Origin: Bacteroidetes bacterium UBA2664
Lineage (GTDB): Bacteria; Bacteroidota; Rhodothermia; Balneolales; Balneolaceae
Direction: 5' to 3'
NCBI GenBank assembly: GCA_002359315.1
Contig: DEMS01000028.1
Coordinates: 153,155-217,154 of the forward strand
DNA length: 64,000 nt
Shown: positions 26,241 through 35,608 of the stretch, one piece after another
Layout: each line of letters starts with the position of its first letter
How positions within the stretch are numbered: position 1 is the first letter of the stretch
Made by a program: the position numbers and the translations under genes
The notes under the pieces: generated by a model
Told to the model about the DNA's origin: nothing
Seen by the model: only the letters and a program-made list of their open reading frames with translations
Databases searched by the model: none

Positions 26241-27608
26241 TTAAGACAATAAGCGCCAAATTGTTGAAATAAGCACCAATGCAATAAGAATTGGTGAGAT
26301 AAATTTAATAAAAATGATCCAGATTGTGCTGAATTTTGATGAAGATATACCTTTGTTGCCGTCTTCCATCTCCAATAGGGCATTTTCTGATTTCCAGAAA
26401 TAGCCAAGGAACAGGCAGATCATGAGTCCGCCGAGTGGCAGGCCTACCTCATTAAAGATATTTACGAAATAATCAATGAGTACAGTTTCAATGGAGAGCA
26501 CTACACCAATAACACCAACAATACTTCCGACCATCCAGGCTGCTTTTTTTCTTTTAATATTGTGCTCATCAATAACATATGATACCGGAACTTCGAGCAG
26601 TGATATTGAAGATGTTAGAGCGGCTAATCCCAGCAGGATAAAAAATGTGACACCAAGTAATAATCCAATCACGCCCCCCACATTATGAAACATTTCCGGT
26701 AGTACATCAAAAACCAGTGTTGTACTTGAGAAGAGAGCACCGGTAACAGGATCAAAAATCTCGACACCGCCCGCTTGAGCAACAAACATAGCGGGAATCA
26801 CGAGCAGACCTGCAATCACTGCAATACCAATATCAAAAATGGTTACATATGCGGCTGATTCAACGATGTTTTGTTTCTTATTTAAATAGGACCCATAAGT
26901 TATCAGAGCTCCCATTCCCAAAGAAAGTGAAAAGAATGCCTGTCCTAAAGCTGATAGTATAAGTGTGCCATTTATCGTTGAAAAATCTGGATTGAAATAC
27001 ATTATCATACCATCAAAGGCACCTTCCAGGGTGAAAATATATGCGATTAAAATGAGCAGAATGCCAATTAATACCGGCATCAATAATTTTGTTACTCTTT
27101 CTATGCCTTTACTTACTCCCCCCGTTACAACAAGAATTGTAAGTACCATAAAAAAGAGGGTAAAAATGGCATTTTTAAAACCATTACCCAGATCTCCTAC
27201 GTATATAGCAGCTGTATCATAACTGAAAAAATAGAAAAGTTCCTCAAAAACGAAAGCCAATGTCCAGCCGGAAATTACGACATAAAAAGATAGGATCATG
27301 ACCCCGCAGATCACACCCCAATATCCTATTAAGGGGACAAATTTGTTTCCGTTACTCAGAGCCTTAAATGCTCCTACCGGATTTTTTTGTGTTCTGCGTC
27401 CGATTGTCAGTTCTGCAATCATAACCGGAAAACCAATGATCAGACAGCATATAAGATAAATTAATATAAATGCTGCACCACCGTTATCTGCAACTTGAGT
27501 GGGGAAGCCCCAAATATTGCCTAAACCGACTGCAGAACCGGCTGCCGCCAATATAAAACCAAGTTTAGAGTTCCAAGTTCCGCGAGAAGATTCTATAATT
27601 GTAGCCAA
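26241..27608 (-). CDS. sodium-dependent transporter, NSS/SNF family (second copy)
   Basis: 455 aa with about 11-12 membrane segments. TM1 contains FILAAAGSAVGLGNIWGFP followed by NGGAAFILIY, the standard NSS unwound-helix site. TM2 contains MIAELTIGRRTQKNP. It probably imports an amino acid or similar solute with Na+. It is more typical of bacterial NSS proteins than the copy at 6947-8446 (no insertion in the TM1 loop) and the two differ substantially, so they probably have different substrates. It lies 64 bp upstream of efp and 51 bp downstream of the debranching enzyme on the same strand. Confidence 0.93.
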   Translation of the reverse strand: MATIIESSRGTWNSKLGFILAAAGSAVGLGNIWGFPTQVADNGGAAFILIYLICCLIIGFPVMIAELTIGRRTQKNPVGAFKALSNGNKFVPLIGYWGVICGVMILSFYVVISGWTLAFVFEELFYFFSYDTAAIYVGDLGNGFKNAIFTLFFMVLTILVVTGGVSKGIERVTKLLMPVLIGILLILIAYIFTLEGAFDGMIMYFNPDFSTINGTLILSALGQAFFSLSLGMGALITYGSYLNKKQNIVESAAYVTIFDIGIAVIAGLLVIPAMFVAQAGGVEIFDPVTGALFSSTTLVFDVLPEMFHNVGGVIGLLLGVTFFILLGLAALTSSISLLEVPVSYVIDEHNIKRKKAAWMVGSIVGVIGVVLSIETVLIDYFVNIFNEVGLPLGGLMICLFLGYFWKSENALLEMEDGNKGISSSKFSTIWIIFIKFISPILIALVLISTIWRLLS

Positions 27609-27658
27609 ATCAGATCCGATAATTAGTTAATGTTTTGCACTAAAATATTTGGTGTAGA

Positions 27659-29641
27659 CTAATGACGCAACTTTCTTAATAAGAATCCACTTTTAGGCGG
27701 AATCGAGATCTTGCCATTTATTACGTCAATTGTTTGTGGAGATGCGATTTCATGATTCACTAACACTTCCCATCCACCGCCCGGCAGTTCCTGCTCATTG
27801 GTATGAGCCGAATTTCCATTAAGAATAACATAGTAGTCATAGTTGTCATTGGTAGACTTGCCGCTGATATAAAAGCAGAGCAAAAGCGGGTCTCCATAAT
27901 AATCAAAGCATATATCGATTGGATCACTTTTTCTGAGTGCAGGTGCTTCATTGCGAATCGCTATCAAATCTTTGTAGTAGTCATAAAGATCTCGGTTGAG
28001 CGAAAGGTCGTTAAAGTTTAGCCAATTTGTAGCGTTATTTTTTTCATATGAATTATGGTCAAGTTTTCCCTGATCCGGATCACCGGATGTCGTTTTTGCA
28101 ATAATTTTTGAGCGGGCAAATTCCTGACCGGCGTGAATCATTGTGGTACCCTGTGCTGTAAAAAGGGTTAATGCTGCAAATTTGGCTATTTTTAACTGTT
28201 CACTGTTAAGTTTTACGAAGCTGTTTCGATCCTTTATCATCTGATCCTGAAGTTCAGGCTCGAGGCCTATTCTAATAAAATCGCCCAGAGTATAGCCATC
28301 ATGACTTTCTAGATAATTTACACTGTGTTCGGATGTTTGATAAAGCCCACCTTCACCATGGTTCAACGTGCCTTTCATTACGTTTTCCAGACGTTCTCTG
28401 CGAGTTTCATGTTGCCAGTTAGAAAAAATAAAACCCTTATCATGCATTGGATCAGATCCTTTGATACTGTTTCGTATGCGGTCGTTCCAGGATGCCCAGT
28501 CGTGATTTGAAAAATGGTCCGGTGAGTAATACCCTCCCCAGGGTTCGGCTATAAGTATAGCTTTCGGATATTTAGAGTGAATCTGGTGTTTAATGACATC
28601 CCATGTTTTTTTATCGAGAAGAGCTGCCAGGTCAAAACGAAATCCATCCACTTTATATTCATCCATCCAATAGAGAAGGGAATCTATGATTAGTTTTCTG
28701 GCTATTGGTTCTTCAGATTTAAATTCATTTCCTGTGCCGCTCCTATTAAATAACTTACCCTTTGCGTCCATTCTGAGATAGATATCGGGCATCAAATGTG
28801 TGAGGGGATTCATATCAAAAAGAGATGTGTGATTGTAGACCACATCCATGATCACAGTTATACGCTCTTCATGAAGCACTTTTACAACCTCCTTAAATTC
28901 TCGCACGGAGGCAATCGTTTTACCGGAGTATTGATTGCTTAGATCTGAGGCGTAAGAGCTTTCAGGGGCAAAGAAAAACGAAGTCATATAACCCCAGTAA
29001 TTTTCGCCGTAACGGTTCCATGTGTTATGAAATCCTTCATCTGTACGGACCCCATATGGGGGTTCAATAGGCGGGAATTTTTGAAGCGGCAGAAACTCAA
29101 CACAGTTAACCCCAAGTTTTTTCAGGTATGAAATACCACCGATTTGATCCTTATTTACAAAAAATTGATAACAACCGGTGCCTTCAGGCCGGGTTTCAGG
29201 ATGTGCAGTGAGATCTTTGATATGAGTTTCATAAATAATCAGATCACGGATGTCGTCCGGGAACTGATGAGTTGTGTCACCCCAATCAAAATCATCACTA
29301 AAAATGTAAGTTTTTGCCTCTTGTTTGTATGTATTCTTTACCGTGACGTGTTTGCTATAAGGATCAGCAAAAACTTCATCTACATAGGGTGAATCCGGCT
29401 TGTTTTCGTCAGAGAAATTGACTCTGTAACCGTACCATTTACCTTCCAGGTTGCCATGAATGGTTAACATCCATTTTCCTCCTTCGTCCCGAGTCATGGG
29501 ATGTTCTATTCCTCTTGGAGAATCATAGGAATCATAAACCACACATCGTACGGATTCAGCATTCGGGCAGTAAAAACAGAAACTGGTTGTATCCTTCGAC
29601 AGCGTAACGCCGAACTTCAAAGACTTCTTATTTAATATCAT
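27659..29641 (-). CDS. GH13 pullulanase/isoamylase-type debranching enzyme
   Basis: 660 aa. An N-terminal E-set/CBM48-like domain (about 8-100) precedes the GH13 (beta/alpha)8 barrel. Catalytic residues: Asp337 (DGFRFDLAAL), Glu366 (LIAEPWGG) and Asp448 (YLESHDGYT), with DVVYNHT at 266-272. NYWGYMTSFFFAP (about 214-226) resembles the isoamylase/GlgX NYWGY motif rather than the YNWGYDP of type I pullulanases. A C-terminal beta domain follows. It should cleave alpha-1,6 branch points in glycogen or related glucans. There is no signal peptide, so it is cytoplasmic and probably for glycogen turnover. No other glycogen gene is in the window. Confidence 0.88.
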   Translation of the reverse strand: MILNKKSLKFGVTLSKDTTSFCFYCPNAESVRCVVYDSYDSPRGIEHPMTRDEGGKWMLTIHGNLEGKWYGYRVNFSDENKPDSPYVDEVFADPYSKHVTVKNTYKQEAKTYIFSDDFDWGDTTHQFPDDIRDLIIYETHIKDLTAHPETRPEGTGCYQFFVNKDQIGGISYLKKLGVNCVEFLPLQKFPPIEPPYGVRTDEGFHNTWNRYGENYWGYMTSFFFAPESSYASDLSNQYSGKTIASVREFKEVVKVLHEERITVIMDVVYNHTSLFDMNPLTHLMPDIYLRMDAKGKLFNRSGTGNEFKSEEPIARKLIIDSLLYWMDEYKVDGFRFDLAALLDKKTWDVIKHQIHSKYPKAILIAEPWGGYYSPDHFSNHDWASWNDRIRNSIKGSDPMHDKGFIFSNWQHETRRERLENVMKGTLNHGEGGLYQTSEHSVNYLESHDGYTLGDFIRIGLEPELQDQMIKDRNSFVKLNSEQLKIAKFAALTLFTAQGTTMIHAGQEFARSKIIAKTTSGDPDQGKLDHNSYEKNNATNWLNFNDLSLNRDLYDYYKDLIAIRNEAPALRKSDPIDICFDYYGDPLLLCFYISGKSTNDNYDYYVILNGNSAHTNEQELPGGGWEVLVNHEIASPQTIDVINGKISIPPKSGFLLRKLRH

Positions 29642-29647
29642 AAAAGG

Positions 29648-31678
29648 CTAATTGACGGGGCTACCGGGTTCTGAGTCTGTTTCGACAAAGTGGAGAACTC
29701 CTTCACTGTCTTCACCCATTAAAATCATACCGTTACTCTCAATACCCATCATTTTTTTTGGGGCAAGATTAGCAACAACACAGACGGTTTGGCCGATAAT
29801 ATCTTTGGCATTAAAAAATTCAGCTATTCCCGATAAAATAGTTCTGGTTTCAAAACCAAGATCAACGGTAATCTGAAGAAGTTTTTTTGATTTTTTTACT
29901 TTTTCAGCGTTGATAATTTTTCCGGCTCTGACATCGATTGATGCAAAAGTATTAAAATCGATCTCCTTTTTAAGGGGAAGGTATTCTTTTTTATCAGGAG
30001 ACATATCGGCTGCTCTTTCATTTAATTTATTTATCTGTTCATCGACACGTTCATCTTCGATTTTTTCAAACAGTATTTCACCTTGTGTAATTTTTTGTCC
30101 TGTTTTCAGTATTTCAGGATTAATTTGATCCCATGAAATTTTTTCTGAGAGTCCCAATTGACTCCTTAAGGATTCCATTTTATTAGGTAGAACCGGCTCA
30201 AAAAGAATGGAGAGTGCTGCAGATATCTGCAGACAAATATGGAGTGTATTTCCACATAATTCAGGATTTTCTTTTCTGGTTTTCCATGGTTCTGTTTCTG
30301 TAAAGTATCGGTTGCCAATTCTGGCCAGATGCATGGTCTCTGAAATTGCTTCCCTGAATTTAAAAGAGTTATATGCAGATTCGATTTTTTCTTTTTGATT
30401 TATGATCTCTTGTAGTGTGTTTAAATCCAGTTTTGATGGGTTTGATAAAACCGGCACAGTGCCCTCAAAAAAGCGGTCTGTAAAACTGATTGTTCGAAAA
30501 ATGAAATTGCCAAGTATATCGGCCAGTTCACTATTTACTCTACTTTGAAAATCTTTCCAGGAAAAATCGGAGTCTTTGGCTTCGGGAAGTATTGTACCGA
30601 GTGCATATCGAAGCAGATCGGGTTCAAACTCATCAAGATATTCATGTAACCAAACAGCCCAGCCTTTGGAAGTACTCAATTTACGTCCTTCCAGATTTAA
30701 AAACTCATTTGCCGGAACGTTCTCGGGGAGAACATATCCTCCATGCTGCATAAGAGTTGCGGGGAACATGATGCAGTGGAAAACAATATTATCTTTACCG
30801 ATAAAGTGGATTAAAGAAGTCTCCTCATCCTGCCAATAGGATTTCCATAAATCGGGATCCTCTTTTGATTCGGCCCACTCTTTAGTTGCTGAGATATATC
30901 CAATTGGAGCATCAAACCAGACATAGAGCACTTTCCCTTCTCCATCGGGAAGTGGCACGGGGACTCCCCAAGTTAAATCTCTGGTTACGGCGCGGTCGCC
31001 AAGTCCAGTGTCGAGCCAGCTTTTACATTGACCCAAAACATTGGTTTTCCAGTCTTTTTTACTGTCTATCCACTCCTGAAGTCGATCTTGAAAATCGCCC
31101 AGTGGGATAAACCAGTGTTCTGTCTCTTTGATAATGGGCTTATTGCCGGAAATGGCGCTAACTGGATCAATCAAATCTGTAGGAGAGAGGGAAGTACCGC
31201 ACTTTTCGCACTGGTCACCATACGCTTCGGGATGACCACAATTTGGGCAAGTTCCTTTTACATATCTGTCCGGAAGAAACATATCCGTTTCTTCATCATA
31301 AAGTTGTTTCTGTGCTTTTTTTGTAAAAATACCCTGAGCATGCAGATTTAGGAATATCTCCTGGGATGTCTTTTTATGAGTCTCAGAACTGGTCCGGCCA
31401 AAATAGTCAAAATCGATTCCAAAGCGTTCAAAAACTTCTTTGTTACCGGTATGATATCGATTAATGATATCCCAAGGCGAAATCCCTTCTTTTTCGGCAG
31501 CGATGGTGATGGGGACACCATGTTCATCTGAGCCGCAAATATGGATGATATCCCGATTATTTAAACGCTGAAATCGGGTATAAATATCAGCAGGCAGATA
31601 TGCTCCGGCAAGATGGCCTAAATGAATGGGGCCATTTGCATAGGGTAGTGCGGATGTGACTAATATTCTTTTTGACAT
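29648..31678 (-). CDS. metG: methionyl-tRNA synthetase
   Basis: 676 aa, the long form. HIGH is at PIHLGHL (17-23) and KMSKS at GRKLSTSKGW. A zinc knuckle CPNC...CEKC lies in the connective domain. The C-terminal EMAPII/tRNA-binding-like domain (about 570-676) contains DVRAGKIINAEKVKKSKKL and ANLAPKKMMGIESNGMIL. It charges tRNA-Met. It ends 6 bp before the start of the debranching gene on the same strand. No T-box leader is visible upstream. Confidence 0.98.
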   Translation of the reverse strand: MSKRILVTSALPYANGPIHLGHLAGAYLPADIYTRFQRLNNRDIIHICGSDEHGVPITIAAEKEGISPWDIINRYHTGNKEVFERFGIDFDYFGRTSSETHKKTSQEIFLNLHAQGIFTKKAQKQLYDEETDMFLPDRYVKGTCPNCGHPEAYGDQCEKCGTSLSPTDLIDPVSAISGNKPIIKETEHWFIPLGDFQDRLQEWIDSKKDWKTNVLGQCKSWLDTGLGDRAVTRDLTWGVPVPLPDGEGKVLYVWFDAPIGYISATKEWAESKEDPDLWKSYWQDEETSLIHFIGKDNIVFHCIMFPATLMQHGGYVLPENVPANEFLNLEGRKLSTSKGWAVWLHEYLDEFEPDLLRYALGTILPEAKDSDFSWKDFQSRVNSELADILGNFIFRTISFTDRFFEGTVPVLSNPSKLDLNTLQEIINQKEKIESAYNSFKFREAISETMHLARIGNRYFTETEPWKTRKENPELCGNTLHICLQISAALSILFEPVLPNKMESLRSQLGLSEKISWDQINPEILKTGQKITQGEILFEKIEDERVDEQINKLNERAADMSPDKKEYLPLKKEIDFNTFASIDVRAGKIINAEKVKKSKKLLQITVDLGFETRTILSGIAEFFNAKDIIGQTVCVVANLAPKKMMGIESNGMILMGEDSEGVLHFVETDSEPGSPVN

Positions 31679-31803
31679 AAAAGCAGTGAAATTCCGGAAT
31701 AATGAATGATTAGTGAAAGATTCACAATCAATAAAATTACAACATCATCAGACAAATTGCAGAAGGAGTTTGATAATTGTGGATGCATTTAGCGATATAG
31801 AAT

Positions 31804-32328
31804 TTATTCAAGAGATTTCTCAAGAAAAGCATAGAGGGCGACACCTGCAGCCACGGAAACATTGAGAGAGTGTTTTATCCCAAATTGTGGTATCTCGATA
31901 GAATCGTCTAGATACGGGAGCAGTTTACTGTCAAGTCCGGTGACTTCATTGCCCAGGATGAGACAGATCGGTTGATCCGTTATCATGTAATCCTGAATCA
32001 TGATGCTTTGATCGGTCTGTTCGAGGCCAAGGAGTGTGTAATTCTGTTTCTTTAATTCAGTAATGGTTTTTTCTTCATCTTTAATCTGTTTCCACGGTAC
32101 GTGTTCTTCGGCACCGATCGCTGTTTTTGAGATCTCGGGCCTGGGTGGTGTCGGTGTAAATCCGGATAACCAGAGTTCTTTGATACCAAAAGCATCGGCA
32201 GATCTGAATGCAGCACCTACATTATGCATGCTTCGAATATCGTGAAGCCATAAAATGAATGAGAAACGCAGGGGTGAATTGCGCAATCTGTTTCTATTGA
32301 GAATTTGTCGTGTACTAAGTTTTTTCAA
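31804..32328 (-). CDS. SpoU/TrmH-family RNA 2'-O-methyltransferase
   Basis: 174 aa, a minimal SPOUT domain. Motif 1 is HNVGAAFRSADAFG, motif 2 is CLILGNEVTGLD, and motif 3 is EIPQFGIKHSLNVSVAAGVALY, the trefoil-knot SAM site (landmarks IPQFG, SLNVSVA). There is no extra RNA-binding N-terminal domain, as in TrmL or small TrmH-type proteins. The target nucleotide (tRNA or rRNA) cannot be decided. It lies 125 bp upstream of metG, same strand. Confidence 0.92.
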   Translation of the reverse strand: MKKLSTRQILNRNRLRNSPLRFSFILWLHDIRSMHNVGAAFRSADAFGIKELWLSGFTPTPPRPEISKTAIGAEEHVPWKQIKDEEKTITELKKQNYTLLGLEQTDQSIMIQDYMITDQPICLILGNEVTGLDSKLLPYLDDSIEIPQFGIKHSLNVSVAAGVALYAFLEKSLE

Positions 32329-32719
32329 TTCTATGGGCTGATTTTTTACCGGATTCAGATGATAGGATTAATTTAAGAGATATTGAGTGAGGATAATAAT
32401 TATTGTAAAGTGCAATTCATAAATTCCCCTCATTTGATTCGTTATATTGAATAGATTTGAAATAATTATGGCAGTATCAGAAATTAAATCTTTATGGATT
32501 TTTGCGATTGGCTGTTGAATACAATTAAAATCAGTATTGTGTCATGCTGTTTGGTGATCTTTTGACATGACTGGTTTGTATAATCTTCATTATCTTTATC
32601 ATTAACATTAATACAGAGGTGAGAGCAGCTGAGGAGTTTTCCGAAATTGTTTCAGGATAGGTTCCAATTGTCAAATACATCAGAATAAAATTTTTTAAAA
32701 TCATTAAAATTGGAAAGGT
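32329..32719. other. divergent intergenic region, no gene seen
   Basis: 391 bp between the SpoU gene and the FGE-like gene. It is AT-rich. The only ATG frame of note on the plus strand encodes 16 residues (32468-32518), with no support. TTGACA (32562-32567) and TATAAT (32579-32584) occur but with an 11-bp spacer, too short for a standard sigma-70 promoter. Confidence 0.5.
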
Positions 32720-33607
32720 ATGACTAAAATAAGATCCATTTGTATTCCATTGTTAATGGTATTTATTGTATCGGCAGGTTGTAATACTGATTTAAAGATT
32801 GACCCGGATTCTATACAAATCCCGGATGACATGGTATTTGTACAGGGTGGAACAACTATGATTGGGTCTGAAAATGGACTCGTTAACGAGAGGCCGGTCT
32901 TTGAAACCCGAGTTTCTCCATTTTTGATGGATAAAAATCTGGTGACCGTAAAGCAGTTCAGAGAGTTTATTAATGAAACCGGTTATAGAACCGAAGCGGA
33001 AATTTTTGGAAATGGAGTTGTATTTGATTTTGAGAGTGGAGAATGGGTTTTGGCAGATGGGGTGACATGGGAATTTCCCAATGGCCCTGATCAGGATCCT
33101 GCTATTGATAATCACCCTGTCCGAATGGTTTCATGGAATGATGCAGTCGCTTATCTGGAGTGGGTTGGAAAACGGCTGCCCACTGAAATCGAGTGGGAAC
33201 ATGCGGCGAAAGGGGGAGATGATCGAATGAATCTCTATGCCTGGGGAGAAAGTTTGATTGAAGATGGAGAGCATATGGCAAATACCTGGAATGGAGTGTT
33301 CCCGGTAGAAAATGTAGCTGAAGATGGGTATCTGCAGACATCACCGGTGGGGGAATTTAATGTTACGGATTTAGGTCTTACCGATATGGGTGGAAATGTT
33401 TGGGAATGGACTGAAGATTGGTATCGGTCGTATGCAAAACGCGATGAACCATATACACCCACTACTCAGAGTGAAAAAGTGTTGAAAGGAGGGTCATTTA
33501 TGTGTCATGTATCCTACTGTCATGGTTACAGAGTTTCATCCAGAAGTCACACGCCGCCGGATAATGCGATCTTCCATGTTGGATTTCGGGGCGTGAAGGA
33601 ACTCTGA
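32720..33607 (+). CDS. formylglycine-generating enzyme-like (SUMF1) lipoprotein with both active Cys
   Basis: 295 aa. A lipoprotein signal ends at VSAGC (lipid Cys21). The SUMF1/FGE domain runs from about 35 to 295: MVFVQGGTTMIGSENG, LVTVKQFREFINETGY, HPVRMVSWNDAVAYLEW, LPTEIEWEHAAKGG, DMGGNVWEWTEDWY. GGSFMCHVSYCHGYR carries Cys262 and Cys267, the pair that binds copper in genuine FGEs, then PPDNAIFHVGFR. Many FGE-like lipoproteins of this phylum (for example GldK/GldJ types) lack these cysteines. It could oxidise a Cys to formylglycine on an exported sulfatase, but no sulfatase gene is in the window. A hairpin terminator follows. Confidence 0.88.
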   Translation: MTKIRSICIPLLMVFIVSAGCNTDLKIDPDSIQIPDDMVFVQGGTTMIGSENGLVNERPVFETRVSPFLMDKNLVTVKQFREFINETGYRTEAEIFGNGVVFDFESGEWVLADGVTWEFPNGPDQDPAIDNHPVRMVSWNDAVAYLEWVGKRLPTEIEWEHAAKGGDDRMNLYAWGESLIEDGEHMANTWNGVFPVENVAEDGYLQTSPVGEFNVTDLGLTDMGGNVWEWTEDWYRSYAKRDEPYTPTTQSEKVLKGGSFMCHVSYCHGYRVSSRSHTPPDNAIFHVGFRGVKEL

Positions 33608-33685
33608 GTAAAAAAAGGTTGGGAAACAGTGCAGATCATCATATTTTTACTATTCTAAGAATAATTTGAAAAAAGTAGATATGGG

Positions 33686-33707
33686 ATAGCAGTTGAAGGA
33701 CTGCTAT
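33686..33707 (+). terminator. hairpin terminator after FGE-like gene
   Basis: ATAGCAGT, 6-nt loop, ACTGCTAT: an 8-bp stem followed by TTCTGTTT. It lies between the FGE-like gene and greA, 79 bp past the former's stop, and suggests greA begins a new transcript. Confidence 0.7.
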
Positions 33708-33739
33708 TTCTGTTTATAAACGTTGAATAAAAATTCGTT

Positions 33740-34210
33740 ATGAAAAAGAACTACCTTTCAAAGGAAGGCTATGAGCGTCTGGAAAATGAATTGAAAGATT
33801 TGAAGATTCGAGGCCGCAGAGAGATTGCAAATGAGATCGCTGAAGCCAGATCAAAAGGTGATTTGAGTGAAAATGCAGAATATGATGCTGCAAAAGAGGC
33901 CCAGGGTCATCTGGAAAAGAAAATTGCAGAGCTTGAAAATACACTGGCAACCGCTACGATCATTGATGACCGGGAAATTGATGCCTCGAAAGCATACGTA
34001 TTGTCTACAGTAACCATTCTCAACAAGAATGTTAATAAAGAGATGAAGTACACGTTGGTTTCAAAAGACGAAGCAGATTTTAAGTTAGGCAAGATCTCAA
34101 TTGATTCACCCATTGGAAAAGGAATCCTTGGAAAAGAGGTAGGTGATGTTGTAAATGTAAAAATACCTGCCGGTGAATTGGAATTGGAAATATTAAAAAT
34201 AGAAAGATAA
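33740..34210 (+). CDS. greA: transcription elongation factor GreA
   Basis: 156 aa, normal length. GreA rescues backtracked RNA polymerase by stimulating transcript cleavage. The N-terminal coiled coil (about 1-75) has its acidic tip in SKGDLSENAEYDAAKE (Asp-Glu pair at the tip). The C-terminal FKBP-like domain ends with SIDSPIGKGILGKEVGDVVNVKIPAG (landmark SPIGKGILGKEVGD). It lies only 5 bp upstream of ugd, so it may head the long ugd-to-DMT run. Confidence 0.97.
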   Translation: MKKNYLSKEGYERLENELKDLKIRGRREIANEIAEARSKGDLSENAEYDAAKEAQGHLEKKIAELENTLATATIIDDREIDASKAYVLSTVTILNKNVNKEMKYTLVSKDEADFKLGKISIDSPIGKGILGKEVGDVVNVKIPAGELELEILKIER

Positions 34211-34215
34211 AATAG

Positions 34216-35550
34216 ATGAAAATCGGAGTTATTGGGACCGGATATGTAGGATTAGTGACGGGTACATGTTTTGCTGACAGTGGAAATCAGGTTACCTGCG
34301 TCGATATCGATTCGGGAAAAGTGGAACAGATGAGAAATGGTAAAGTTCCCATTTATGAACCGGGATTAAATCATGTTTTTGACCGTGCTATTCGCGAAAA
34401 AAGACTTTCATTTACGACAGATCTTGAGAAAACATTTGAAGAGAGTGAAATTCTTTTTTTATGCCTGCCAACGCCCCCCGGTGCAAATGGACAAGCGGAT
34501 TTAAGTTTTGTACTTAATGTTGCAGATGAGTTAGGGGATTTATTCAATAAATACCCAGGATATCGTGTTATTGTGAACAAGAGTACTGTGCCCGTTGGAA
34601 CAGCGGATAGAGTGCGTGAAAAAATTTCTGCAAAGACCGACCAAGAATTTGATGTAGTTTCAAATCCTGAGTTTTTAAGAGAGGGAGCAGCTGTAGAAGA
34701 TTTCATGAAACCGGAAAGGGTAGTGGTCGGTACACGGAGTCAGCGTGCTGCAGATTTAATGAGAGAGTTGTATGAACCATTTGTAAGAAGTGGGAATCCG
34801 ATTATCATTATGGATGAACGCAGCTCTGAATTAACCAAATATGCAGCGAATGCAATGCTGGCTACAAAAATCACATTTATGAATGAGATTGCAAATATCT
34901 GTGAGAAAGTAGGTGCAGATGTGGATAATGTTCGCTCCGGAATTGGTTCAGATTCTAGAATTGGAAAAAGGTTTTTATTTGCAGGTATTGGATATGGTGG
35001 CAGTTGTTTCCCAAAAGATGTTCAGGCGATCCACCATACAGCCGGCGAATATGGATACGACTTTAAAATTCTGGACTCTGTAATGAGGGTGAATGAGTTA
35101 CAGAAGATATCAATCGTTGAGAAGATGAAAGAGTTTTATAAAGGAAAATTAGATGGGTTAACAATAGGAATTTGGGGACTCTCTTTTAAGCCTGAGACGG
35201 ATGATATTCGTGAAGCACCTTCACTCTATATTACAAAAGAGTTAGCAAAGTTAGGTGTTAAGTTACGGGCATACGATCCGGAAGCTATAGATACTTTTAA
35301 AGAGGCTATCGATAAAGAAACTCTAAAATCCATTGAATTTATGGATGATCGGGATTCGGTGATCGATGGTGTGGACGCTCTGGTAATTTGTACGGAGTGG
35401 AATGAGTTTAGAAGACCCAGTTTAGATCGTTTATCAGAAGTGATGAAGAGCCCGGTTATTTTTGACGGTCGTAATTTATATGATTTAAAAAGAGCATTTG
35501 ATGCCGGACTTACATATATCAGTGTGGGCAGACCTACAGTTAATCCATAA
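34216..35550 (+). CDS. ugd: UDP-glucose 6-dehydrogenase
   Basis: 444 aa. It oxidises UDP-glucose to UDP-glucuronate with two NAD+. An N-terminal Rossmann fold (MKIGVIGTGYVGLVTG) binds NAD+. SNPEFLREGAAVEDF and the catalytic Cys264 in GYGGSCFPKD are intact. The C-terminal UDP-binding domain contains IGIWGLSFKPETDDIREAPS. It sits directly upstream of a UDP-xylose synthase that would use its product, giving a UDP-Glc to UDP-GlcA to UDP-Xyl route for surface glycans. Confidence 0.97.
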   Translation: MKIGVIGTGYVGLVTGTCFADSGNQVTCVDIDSGKVEQMRNGKVPIYEPGLNHVFDRAIREKRLSFTTDLEKTFEESEILFLCLPTPPGANGQADLSFVLNVADELGDLFNKYPGYRVIVNKSTVPVGTADRVREKISAKTDQEFDVVSNPEFLREGAAVEDFMKPERVVVGTRSQRAADLMRELYEPFVRSGNPIIIMDERSSELTKYAANAMLATKITFMNEIANICEKVGADVDNVRSGIGSDSRIGKRFLFAGIGYGGSCFPKDVQAIHHTAGEYGYDFKILDSVMRVNELQKISIVEKMKEFYKGKLDGLTIGIWGLSFKPETDDIREAPSLYITKELAKLGVKLRAYDPEAIDTFKEAIDKETLKSIEFMDDRDSVIDGVDALVICTEWNEFRRPSLDRLSEVMKSPVIFDGRNLYDLKRAFDAGLTYISVGRPTVNP

Positions 35551-35608
35551 GTTTTTGTTAAGCGTGTGGGCTCAGTAATCAATTAATCAAAATTCAATCC
35601 AATTCAAT

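Noticed and set aside
32468..32518. 16-codon ATG frame in the gap before the FGE-like gene
   Set aside because: Too short, with no ribosome-binding site or conserved pattern.
32562..32584. TTGACA and TATAAT upstream of the FGE-like gene as a sigma-70 promoter
   Set aside because: The spacer is 11 bp, far from 17, and this lineage probably uses a different promoter consensus.
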